Shown here: one piece after another, positions 1 to 6,277 of the stretch | Layout of the letters: each line of letters opens with the position of its first letter | Position numbering within the stretch: the first letter of the stretch is position 1 | From: a virus | Virus record (IMG/VR): IMGVR_UViG_3300020190_000404 | Span: 1-21,852 of that record | Length of the DNA stretch: 21,852 bases | Strand: one strand, 5' to 3' | Notes under the pieces: model-generated | What the model was told of the DNA's origin: nothing | The model's database searches: none | Seen by the model: the letters and a program-made list of their open reading frames with translations, nothing else | Made by a program: the position numbers and the translations under genes

Positions 1-163
1 TAATACCTTGAGGATCAAAGGTATGGAACACACTATCTAAAATAGTTGCGCCACATATGATTGCTGCTTTACGAAGAGTGTCGTTAATAAACTGTAGATC
101 GTTCAGCAACTCACTTTTAGTGCCGTAGATCTCAAAAGTACAATGTTGTCCTAGATTTTCCAA
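1..163 (-). CDS. speD: S-adenosylmethionine decarboxylase proenzyme, partial (N-terminal part)
   Basis: The visible 54 codons read like the start of bacterial/cyanophage SpeD: LGQHCTFEIYG, then SELLNDLQFINDTLRKAA, then a GATILDSVFHTFDPQG segment, matching the family pattern of a strand, the 'LLNDLEFL..LL.EAA' helix and 'GAT.L...FH.F.PQG'. SpeD makes decarboxylated S-adenosylmethionine, the aminopropyl donor for spermidine; it is a known host-derived gene in cyanophages. The self-cleaving serine that forms the pyruvoyl group would lie beyond the left edge. No in-frame ATG follows the upstream TAA (188-190). I chose TTG at 161-163 because GAGG (171-174) sits exactly 7 nt before it; the nearby ATG (166-168) is out of frame and hits a stop after five codons. 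A late-promoter-like box lies at 185-192. An unusual upstream ATA start cannot be excluded. Confidence 0.85.
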   Translation of the reverse strand, partial: MENLGQHCTFEIYGTKSELLNDLQFINDTLRKAAIICGATILDSVFHTFDPQGI

Positions 164-184
164 ATCATATCCTCGACCACGATG

Positions 185-192
185 TATTTATT
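185..192 (-). promoter_or_regulatory. T4-type late promoter box (AATAAATA)
   Basis: On the - strand this reads AATAAATA, fitting the T4/cyanophage late consensus NATAAATA. It lies 22 nt before the proposed TTG start of speD and just past the 3' end of tRNA-Leu. A start site 5-7 nt downstream would leave a short leader containing the GAGG ribosome site. Such an A+T-rich octamer can also occur by chance. Confidence 0.5.
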
Positions 193-195
193 AGG

Positions 196-278
196 TAGGG
201 AGAGGGGGACTTGAACCCCCACGGGCAATGCCCAACAGATTTTAAGTCTGGTGTGTCTACCGATTTCACCACCTCCCC
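196..278 (-). tRNA. tRNA-Leu (anticodon UAA)
   Basis: A complete cloverleaf of 83 nt can be folded on the - strand. The acceptor stem GGGGAGG pairs with TCTCCCT (with G-U ends), the D arm contains GGTAGAC, the anticodon loop is CTTAAAA with UAA, there is a long variable arm typical of class II tRNAs (GGGCATTGCCC), and the T arm is GGGGG-TTCAAGT-CCCCC. The discriminator base is A, as expected for leucine. CCA is not encoded. It lies 3 nt from tRNA-Asp, so both are probably cut from one transcript. Confidence 0.97.
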
Positions 279-281
279 AGG

Positions 282-353
282 CGACCCTAACGGGATTTGA
301 ACCCGTGATACTACCGTGACAGGGTAGCGTGATAACCGCTTCACTATAGGGTC
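282..353 (-). tRNA. tRNA-Asp (anticodon GUC)
   Basis: A standard 72-nt cloverleaf on the - strand: acceptor GACCCTA/TAGGGTC, D stem GTGA/TCAC, anticodon stem around loop CTGTCAC (anticodon GUC) and T arm ACGGG-TTCAAAT-CCCGT. The discriminator is G, the identity element for aspartate tRNA. CCA is not encoded. It forms a tandem pair with tRNA-Leu. Confidence 0.96.
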
Positions 354-373
354 ATAAGACTATGATAGCAGGA

Positions 374-628
374 TTAGAATGGCATGTCAAGAGGAGGACC
401 TGCAAGTCCAATATCAGGAGATTCTATGGCTTTTTGCATCTCCTGTAATTCTTGCAGAATATCTTCAGGAATAGGACCTTTTTCAATTACAGGAACTAAT
501 AAGAAATCACCATACTCTTCAGTGGTCACTCTCAATGACATCCTATTTCTTCCAACAAGGACTTCACAGATAAACTCTGCGTTGTCTCTTAGTTCTGATA
601 GACTAATTACAGGTACTTGTGTGTTCAT
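374..628 (-). CDS. Small acidic protein of unknown function (84 aa)
   Basis: I do not recognise this protein. It is acidic, with a predicted beta-rich middle (FICEVLVGRNRMSLRVTTEEYGDFLLVPVIE) followed by a helix (EDILQELQEMQKAIES) and a Pro/Gly-rich C-terminus. The start is supported by an ATGA overlap (625-628) with the stop of the upstream 65-aa gene, a coupling typical of phage operons. It lies directly upstream of the tRNA pair on the same strand. The + strand open frame covering the same bases is judged a shadow. Confidence 0.75.
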   Translation of the reverse strand: MNTQVPVISLSELRDNAEFICEVLVGRNRMSLRVTTEEYGDFLLVPVIEKGPIPEDILQELQEMQKAIESPDIGLAGPPLDMPF

Positions 629-822
629 AGTTTATAGATACGTTGTTCAGGTGTAAGAACTTTCTGGCAGTATTCTACCATATTTTCAAATTGAATCCGT
701 CCTACATCAGTAAAGGGACATGATTCAGATATAAATTCACCATCAGTACCATGAAGTTCAATAGTACGTTTAGTAAAATCTAGAACAACATGATCTAATT
801 CAGAAAAGGCAGTGATTTTCAT
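625..822 (-). CDS. Small protein of unknown function (65 aa)
   Basis: Not recognised. Residues 1-35 look like short beta strands (MKITAF, HVVLDFTKRTIELHG) and residues 40-60 like one helix (VGRIQFENMVEYCQKVL). A GAAGG ribosome-binding site lies about 11 nt before the ATG. It overlaps the downstream 84-aa gene by 4 nt, so the two are probably translated together and may be made in matched amounts. Confidence 0.75.
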   Translation of the reverse strand: MKITAFSELDHVVLDFTKRTIELHGTDGEFISESCPFTDVGRIQFENMVEYCQKVLTPEQRIYKL

Positions 823-880
823 ACAGATTTAACCTTCGATAAACTCATCATAACATGACCAGCTGCCTTTGTCAAGGGAG

Positions 881-3325
881 TTAATTTAATTTGATGGTTG
901 CCCCCTGAAGAGCCATGATTGCAGTTGCTGTAAGATTCATGCTTGATCCAGAAAATATTGCCATAGGACCAGTTGTTGCACTAATTGATGTAGCACCTGC
1001 AGCACAAGTCATAACCATTGCCCCAGTCGTAACTGTAAGTGTATAATTAAGCAGTGCTGTCATCATGATTGATCCACCAAGGTTCTTAACACAGAATCTG
1101 GGAACAGCATCTGGTCCTAATGATGCTGGAAATTGGAACATATCATAAGAACCAAACATGAAAGTTTTGATGCCAGAAACCCTAGCCAGTGGATTTGCGG
1201 GGAAGTTAATTTTTCTAGTAAGACATGGGGTTTCAACAAAAATTGCATTACCAGCACACAGTTTTAAGTCATTCGAGCAATTGATATTTAAAGAAGGAGC
1301 ATTCAGATTTAAGGTATCAGTAATTAATTTAACATCTGTGCCTGGTTTTGCAATAGTACTATTAGCTACACCTTGTGTCTCAAATTTACCTCGACAATTT
1401 ACTTCTGTATCAGAGTCAAAGATGATACTATTTTTGGTTGCCTTCATCCCTTGACCAGATGCTGTTCCATCATTTTTCTTTGATTTGGGAGCATTTTTAA
1501 CATGAAGTGCAAGTCTTCCTTCAACTTCAATATTCAAACTTCCTACAATTTTTAGTGAGTAATCACCGTCTACGGTATGAACGAAAGAACCTTTATTATA
1601 GACACCGAAGTCTTTATCACTATTGATTGAAGTAGGATGTGGGAATACAAATTCGTCGCCAGCAACAGTATTTCTAGCATTGCCTGGAGTGATAGCTCTT
1701 GGATCACTGTTTGGATTATTTTTCTGGCGATTCATTTCTCTGACATAATTATTATATGTCGTATCATTAGTTTTAAGTGAACGGTGCTCTGCGCCAGATG
1801 GGAAGTGCGTAATTGTTCCTTGTCTACCAGGTGTTCCCAGTTGAGCCTGACCATAACCACTGGGTGAGGTATATACTGCAGTTCTAAATGCATCTGCATG
1901 TTTTACAACCTGCTGTAAAATATTAGCTGCTGCAGACGCTGCTGCCGCTGCACCTGCTGATCCGCTCCCGCAAGGTCCAGGACTTGCTGGATTGCTGCCT
2001 GGCGGATCACAAGAAGTAGTTCCTCTAAATGGAGTAAATCTATTCAATCCCTCATTTGGTGCTTGTCGATCACATTGAGTCAAGAATAAACCTAATATCA
2101 TTGAAATTACACTAGCGATACTAGTGATATTGTTAATATCTAGTTTTTCTAAGTTTTCGAAGAATGTTTTTCCTGTCTTGATAATGTCAGCAATTGCTTT
2201 AGCGACTTGAATTGCAGTTTTAATCGCACTGATAATACTTCGTATAGTGTTGAATGCACCATTAATTGCACAAATAATGCTATTAACTAGAGTATTATAT
2301 GCTTTATTGAGCATAGCAATAAGTGAATCTAATGCTTGTCCAATAATACCTATGACAAATCCTGACAAATTACCTAGGGCAGATAATGCTTGACTTAGAA
2401 AACTACTATCAATACCACAAATATATTGTAATACTAGTTGAATAATTGCTTGAATTGCAGTAGTAATAATTAGAGGAATACCAGTCTGTCCAAATATTCT
2501 AATTGCTTTAAGTGCCTTTGAAATCTGTTGCAAGAACAGTTCTTTTAATCCAGCAAGTGCTTCAGAAAATATACCCATGACTAGATTTTCTATCTTACCT
2601 ATTAGGGCATCAACATTAGTCAATGTTCCATCTAGTGTATTTAAAAATCCACCACCATTGTTGGGTACTAAATGACTAACACGATGAGCAAGATCAGCAA
2701 ACATTGACTTCATGTGTTGCTCAAAATTACTCTCCATTCCATTTGCTGCAGGTATGTCTTGAGTCGCTGCAGTAGCTAATCCAGTATTCGTGAGTGGGTT
2801 CGTAGGATTTGGTTTAGTCTCAGTGCCTGGGGGCGCAGCGTTGCTGGTTTGAGGACCTGGAGTCTCCACTACTGGAGAATTAGTTCCTGCTACGCTTTGA
2901 TTTGCTTCTGATGCATTAGTGTATTTTTGACCTGTTAGACCTTCGATTAAACCATTCTCTGTTGATGGTTTTTTTGTTCCTCGAACAACACCCATAACAA
3001 TTGGAGATTGTGCCTCTTCACCATCTAGGAAAAATCCCATAACCATAGCGCCTTGCTGCAGTTGACCTGCAGACTCACCCGATGCAGCAACTCCAGACTG
3101 ATTAGTAGGTTGTAAAACAACTGCCCATGGTAGATCAGTATCTGGCATAGTCGTTCTGAAATCCGACGAAGTACCAGTATACCAACCAAAAATACGTACT
3201 CTAACCCTACCGACTTTTAATGGATCTCTATTGTCTACAACTTCTCCAAACCACCAATAATATCCGTCCTTTCCAATAAAATCAACTTTAGGTTCATTAA
3301 TAACCCCATCAAAAGAGCGTGACAT
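881..3325 (-). CDS. 5: gp5-like baseplate hub/central spike protein without a recognisable lysozyme domain
   Basis: This is the T4 gp5-type spike at the tip of the tail tube. With the start at 3325 it has 814 residues. Residues about 10-135 form the OB-fold (GYYWWFGEVVDNRDPLKVGR, DLPWAVVLQPT, MVMGFFLDGEEAQSP, VMGVVRG). A Pro/Asn/Thr linker follows. Residues about 210-430 are a hydrophobic, mostly helical stretch rich in Ile, Leu and Ala. From about 600 to the end, short hydrophobic/small-residue repeats (LNLNAPSLNINCSNDL, MVMTCAAGATSISATTG) fit the triple-stranded beta-helix needle. T4 gp5 has a lysozyme domain between the OB and helix parts; none is visible here, while a separate lysozyme gene sits immediately upstream. 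I prefer ATG at 3325 (MSRSFDG) over 3346, because 3346 lies only 4 nt from a perfect late promoter box (3350-3357). Confidence 0.9.
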   Translation of the reverse strand: MSRSFDGVINEPKVDFIGKDGYYWWFGEVVDNRDPLKVGRVRVRIFGWYTGTSSDFRTTMPDTDLPWAVVLQPTNQSGVAASGESAGQLQQGAMVMGFFLDGEEAQSPIVMGVVRGTKKPSTENGLIEGLTGQKYTNASEANQSVAGTNSPVVETPGPQTSNAAPPGTETKPNPTNPLTNTGLATAATQDIPAANGMESNFEQHMKSMFADLAHRVSHLVPNNGGGFLNTLDGTLTNVDALIGKIENLVMGIFSEALAGLKELFLQQISKALKAIRIFGQTGIPLIITTAIQAIIQLVLQYICGIDSSFLSQALSALGNLSGFVIGIIGQALDSLIAMLNKAYNTLVNSIICAINGAFNTIRSIISAIKTAIQVAKAIADIIKTGKTFFENLEKLDINNITSIASVISMILGLFLTQCDRQAPNEGLNRFTPFRGTTSCDPPGSNPASPGPCGSGSAGAAAAASAAANILQQVVKHADAFRTAVYTSPSGYGQAQLGTPGRQGTITHFPSGAEHRSLKTNDTTYNNYVREMNRQKNNPNSDPRAITPGNARNTVAGDEFVFPHPTSINSDKDFGVYNKGSFVHTVDGDYSLKIVGSLNIEVEGRLALHVKNAPKSKKNDGTASGQGMKATKNSIIFDSDTEVNCRGKFETQGVANSTIAKPGTDVKLITDTLNLNAPSLNINCSNDLKLCAGNAIFVETPCLTRKINFPANPLARVSGIKTFMFGSYDMFQFPASLGPDAVPRFCVKNLGGSIMMTALLNYTLTVTTGAMVMTCAAGATSISATTGPMAIFSGSSMNLTATAIMALQGATIKLN

Positions 3326-3349
3326 GTAAAAACTAAGACACTTCAAAAA

Positions 3350-3357
3350 TATTTATA
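3350..3357 (-). promoter_or_regulatory. T4-type late promoter (TATAAATA)
   Basis: A perfect TATAAATA on the - strand, 24 nt upstream of the preferred gp5 start. In T4 this box is read by the gp55-containing RNA polymerase helped by gp33, and a gp33 gene is in this window (20914-21240). The box lies directly after the terminator of the upstream lysozyme gene, so gp5 appears to be its own late transcription unit. Confidence 0.8.
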
Positions 3358-3362
3358 CAAGA

Positions 3363-3390
3363 AAAGGGAGGGTCTGCAGCACCTCCCTTT
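3363..3390 (-). terminator. Rho-independent terminator after the tail lysozyme gene
   Basis: A 9-bp perfect stem (AAAGGGAGG with CCTCCCTTT) closes a 10-nt loop. On the - strand it continues into TTTTC, giving a short U tract 5 nt after the lysozyme stop codon. The gp5 late promoter follows immediately. Confidence 0.75.
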
Positions 3391-3395
3391 AACTT

Positions 3396-4025
3396 TTAAA
3401 CTTCTACCGTGATCAGTTTGGAAGCATAATCATGTGCATAATGTGTGCGAGCACCATGAATGCCCCAACCAATCCAATCATACGCATAGTCCATGTAACG
3501 ACTGATAGACTTACCAGGAGTTTTCATCTTCTCCTCAATGTCTAACCATTGGACCTCATTTGTTAGATAACGAAGTTGCGTGTCAAGTGTTGATGGTGAA
3601 CCACCATACTTCTTAGCAAAATCACCCAATCCATAATATCTATTGGCAGATGTCCATTGGATCAGTCCGTAGCCGCCGTAGCAACCACCGTAACTGGTCC
3701 TGCTGCCACCTTCGCAAATATTAGGAACAAAAGTAGACTCTTGTTTAATATTGCCCATGATGGTAGCAAGGGCGTTTCTGTCTTTAATTCCACGATCCTG
3801 GAAATATGCCAGGGTAGCATTCTCATTGTCTGAACACCCTTTACAAATTAGCCTTTTCTCTTTTGGCTTTTCGGGAGCAACCTCTTTGGTCGCTGTCGTT
3901 TCAAACTCCTTAATAATAGAAAACGGCACTGGAGGTGTCGTCAAAGGAGGAAATATCGGCATCGTTGCCATATTGGTTGTAACCGTTGCCACGAGAGGCA
4001 GGGCTACAGTAAGGAATTGTTGCAT
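3396..4025 (-). CDS. Tail-type lysozyme (phage tail lysozyme family) with hydrophobic N-terminus
   Basis: This 209-residue protein probably cuts peptidoglycan. Residues about 68-205 match the phage tail lysozyme fold: LATIMGNIKQESTF with the likely catalytic Glu at E96, then YGLIQWTSANRYYGLGDFAKKYG, a core found in many hub lysozymes. Residues 1-20 (MQQFLTVALPLVATVTTNMA) are hydrophobic like a signal or signal-anchor, followed by a Pro/Thr-rich linker. C61 and C64 form a CxxC pair, with further Cys at 104 and 115, possibly disulfides. Its place upstream of a lysozyme-free gp5 suggests it supplies the enzyme activity that T4 carries inside gp5. The hydrophobic N-terminus also leaves open a secreted endolysin role. 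Confidence 0.82.
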   Translation of the reverse strand: MQQFLTVALPLVATVTTNMATMPIFPPLTTPPVPFSIIKEFETTATKEVAPEKPKEKRLICKGCSDNENATLAYFQDRGIKDRNALATIMGNIKQESTFVPNICEGGSRTSYGGCYGGYGLIQWTSANRYYGLGDFAKKYGGSPSTLDTQLRYLTNEVQWLDIEEKMKTPGKSISRYMDYAYDWIGWGIHGARTHYAHDYASKLITVEV

Positions 4026-4054
4026 TTAAATCGATTGAACTCTACATCCGAATA

Positions 4055-4143
4055 GAAGGGGGGTATACCACCCCTCTCGGGGGGCACCTTCCTCGGCTCT
4101 AATGGTAATACTCATTCTCTCATAATGTTTTTTGGTATTACCA
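4055..4143. other. Intergenic region with strong inverted repeats
   Basis: Between tRNA-Val and the lysozyme gene lie two structures. At 4055-4091 a GAAGG/CCTTC outer stem encloses GGGG, CCCC and GGGG blocks, where the C block can pair with either G block. At 4103-4143 a 9-bp inverted repeat (TGGTAATAC with GTATTACCA) ends 2 nt from the 3' end of tRNA-Val. Neither has a clear U tract, so they may be processing or stability hairpins rather than terminators. Confidence 0.5.
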
Positions 4144-4144
4144 A

Positions 4145-4216
4145 TGGGCGATGACGGATTCGAACCGCCGACCAATTGCGTGTAAAGCAACTGCGCTACC
4201 GCTGCGCTAATCGCCC
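4145..4216 (-). tRNA. tRNA-Val (anticodon UAC)
   Basis: A 72-nt cloverleaf on the - strand: acceptor GGGCGAT/ATCGCCC, D arm GCGCAGCGGTAGCGC, anticodon loop TTTACAC with anticodon UAC, T arm GGCGG-TTCGAAT-CCGTC (with one mismatch), discriminator A and no encoded CCA. Its first 21 nt are also the last codons and stop of the CpeT-like gene upstream on the same strand. Confidence 0.96.
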
Positions 4217-4651
4217 GAAATGGTAATAATCAAGACTACCCCATACTAATTTGTCATCTACAAATCCAGCATCACGAGTTAAAAATTGACCTGGTTGTAA
4301 TTGGAACTCAGAACGGAGTGTGGCACCATTAATGATACACCCCGTTCCAAGATTATTTCCAATCCACACTCCATCAGAATTTGTAATGACCATATCACAC
4401 AAGGCATTCCGAGTACCATCAATATCCCAAGTTTGTGCTAAAATCCCAGATTCTATTTCAATAAAAGTTTTAATCTTTTCTCGGTAGGGTTTATCTTCTC
4501 CCATGTAGTGATACCACTGCTTTGAAAGAATTTTTCCTTCACCGACATCATTCCAAGAACTAAGAATCCAGGAGTAGCGTGTTGGGTTGCTGAATGCTTG
4601 ATCTTTGTTTGACCATCGACCAAGCAGGCAACTCAGGAACTCTGTTATCAT
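4196..4651 (-). CDS. cpeT: CpeT-like protein (phycobiliprotein bilin lyase family)
   Basis: CpeT/CpcT proteins attach or handle bilins on phycobiliproteins of the host's light-harvesting antenna; cyanophages are known to carry homologues. The family signature is clear: LLGRWSNKDQAFSNPTRY near the start, KQWYHYMGEDKPYREKI, CDMVITNSDGVWIGN, GCIINGATLRSEF and a C-terminal VWGSLDYYHFGR like the family's 'WGS..GPF.F.R'. I chose ATG 4651 (151 aa) because the family begins near this point and it lies after the CP12 stop; an in-frame ATG at 4693 would overlap CP12. No strong ribosome site is seen for either start. The last residues (RLAQR) and stop codon lie inside tRNA-Val. Confidence 0.85.
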   Translation of the reverse strand: MITEFLSCLLGRWSNKDQAFSNPTRYSWILSSWNDVGEGKILSKQWYHYMGEDKPYREKIKTFIEIESGILAQTWDIDGTRNALCDMVITNSDGVWIGNNLGTGCIINGATLRSEFQLQPGQFLTRDAGFVDDKLVWGSLDYYHFGRLAQR

Positions 4652-4671
4652 AACACGAGAAGAGTGGGTTG

Positions 4672-4884
4672 TCAAATGTCGTACTTTTTGCATTCTACTG
4701 CATCTGGATGACCATCACAGAATAACTCTAGTGAAGTGGGATCATGGTCATCATTGGGATGATGCTGTTTATATGTTTCTAGAGCAGCAAGTTCTTCCTC
4801 TGTGTGCCTACGAGCTTGTGGAGACGTTTGAGGGTCATCTAGAATTTTTCTATCATGCTCTATATGTTGATCAATATTTTCCAT
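4672..4884 (-). CDS. cp12: CP12-like Calvin cycle regulator
   Basis: CP12 is a small, mostly disordered protein that locks phosphoribulokinase and glyceraldehyde-3-phosphate dehydrogenase into an inactive complex, slowing carbon fixation. The 70-residue product has the C-terminal GAPDH-binding signature: LELFCDGHPDAVECKKYD, with both Cys and the Asp/Tyr end. A charged helix (RRHTEEELAALETYKQH) sits where the family has its central helix. The N-terminal cysteine pair of plant-type CP12 is absent. Cyanophages are known to carry CP12, thought to divert reducing power to nucleotide synthesis. It is followed by cpeT on the same strand, and a late-like box lies at 4912-4919. Confidence 0.9.
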   Translation of the reverse strand: MENIDQHIEHDRKILDDPQTSPQARRHTEEELAALETYKQHHPNDDHDPTSLELFCDGHPDAVECKKYDI

Positions 4885-4911
4885 TGAACGTATCTTAATG
4901 AACGTTATGAG

Positions 4912-4919
4912 TATTTATC
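4912..4919 (-). promoter_or_regulatory. Possible late promoter box (GATAAATA) before CP12
   Basis: GATAAATA on the - strand begins inside the TGA stop of the gp27-like gene and lies 28 nt before the CP12 ATG, a suitable distance. It fits NATAAATA. If used, CP12, cpeT and tRNA-Val would be transcribed late as one unit. Confidence 0.5.
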
Positions 4920-6264
4920 ATGCTGGTGTATTAACACCTAGAGAATCCTTAACTACGGTTATTTCAGTACTTAGTGTATTTCCCCCAGCAAACTTATGTC
5001 TGACTCCAGCAATGACGTATTTACCACTGTATATCCTGTCCAGTTCTATATTTGTTGATGATGAATTTTGGTTTATCATCTTTGGTATTTCAATCTCAAC
5101 ACCTTTCCCTGGAGTTAATTTGATATTACCAGGAACTTTCATATCTAATTTGATATGTGAAAAATTATTTTTTCTGCAATAATTATAAATTGCAGTTTCC
5201 TCCCAACGCACAGGAACTTCTCCAGTATTAGGATTTGCTGTTCCTGCAGTAGTTCCAGTATTCTTATCCCATAAATGCAACTGATTTGTACGATAACGAT
5301 TTCTTCTTACGGAATTTAATAATGTATCGTATGCTGCCCCATCGCCCGTTTGAGTATATGGATTTTGGTTTCCAAGGTGTTCCATTCGATTATAAATTTC
5401 TGTCAATTTAAATACTACACCTGAATAAGGAATCTGTTTATTTCCTGTTGGAGTAGGAACTTTTGATAACGGTAGATAGTCTAATGAAATACCAGTAAAT
5501 ATTCCTGCCCAGGTTCCATTTCTCAAATTACCTAAAGCATCAAAAAGAGATGGATATGCAATTGACTCTATAGTATACAGATCTTGCCCATCAGCATTAG
5601 GTTGAGTATTTTTCATTGCATATCGATATCTGGGAAGTTGACTCGCAGATTTAATATCTGCAATGATTTTATCAAAAGAAGTATAATTATACCCAAATTG
5701 ATTTTCAAAAAAGATAAATCCACCTTGTTTATTGTTTGCTGATCTTACTGCCTTTCCACCTAACCAGTTAATAACTTCAAAAGGTCTCCAATTTGGTATG
5801 ACACATTGAACCTTATCTGCAGTAGATTCTATTTTTGTTCTACTACTAGATATGCTTAAATTTGTTTCTAGAAGCTCTTTAACTATTTCATGAGATTTTT
5901 TATTCTTATATGATTTAAATATAGATGTAATTTCATTCATCATAAATTCTGGGGACACACATTCTATTGTATATGCTTCCTTTTTCTCCATTCTAATCCT
6001 ATTTGTCAATCGATATGCACGTACTTCATAGGTGTAAGTTTGATCGTCTGTAGTCTTGGGTTTTATCCTTATACGAATCAATTCATTACCACGCAATCGA
6101 TCTATGAAATTTACAGAATCATTCACAGCAATAGATATTCTCCTGCATGGGAAATCTAAGGACTCAATAATGTTGAATTCAGTGACAAGTGGCATGATAT
6201 CAAAATTACCATTGGCGGTGTTTCCAACAACTGTAATTTCTTCTACTTTTACTTCAGCTGACAT
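4918..6264 (-). CDS. 27: gp27-like baseplate hub protein
   Basis: This 448-residue protein resembles T4 gp27 in its cyanophage form, the hub ring that joins the tail tube to the gp5 spike. Features are the opening tube-like beta domain (FDIMPLVTEFNIIESLDFPCRRISIAVNDS...NFIDRLRGNELIRIRI), the second strand set (YTYEVRAYRLTNRIRMEKKEAYTIECVSPE), a middle FKSYKNKKSHEIVKELL helix, and a C-terminal beta region (LTPGKGVEIEIPK...YSGKYVIAGVRHKF) typical of hub proteins. T4 gp27 is 391 aa. The start is supported by AAGGGAGA about 8 nt before ATG. It begins 13 nt after the stop of the 1280-aa tape-measure-like gene, and is followed by TGA TAA in tandem. Confidence 0.85.
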   Translation of the reverse strand: MSAEVKVEEITVVGNTANGNFDIMPLVTEFNIIESLDFPCRRISIAVNDSVNFIDRLRGNELIRIRIKPKTTDDQTYTYEVRAYRLTNRIRMEKKEAYTIECVSPEFMMNEITSIFKSYKNKKSHEIVKELLETNLSISSSRTKIESTADKVQCVIPNWRPFEVINWLGGKAVRSANNKQGGFIFFENQFGYNYTSFDKIIADIKSASQLPRYRYAMKNTQPNADGQDLYTIESIAYPSLFDALGNLRNGTWAGIFTGISLDYLPLSKVPTPTGNKQIPYSGVVFKLTEIYNRMEHLGNQNPYTQTGDGAAYDTLLNSVRRNRYRTNQLHLWDKNTGTTAGTANPNTGEVPVRWEETAIYNYCRKNNFSHIKLDMKVPGNIKLTPGKGVEIEIPKMINQNSSSTNIELDRIYSGKYVIAGVRHKFAGGNTLSTEITVVKDSLGVNTPA

Positions 6265-6277
6265 ATTTTAATCTCCC

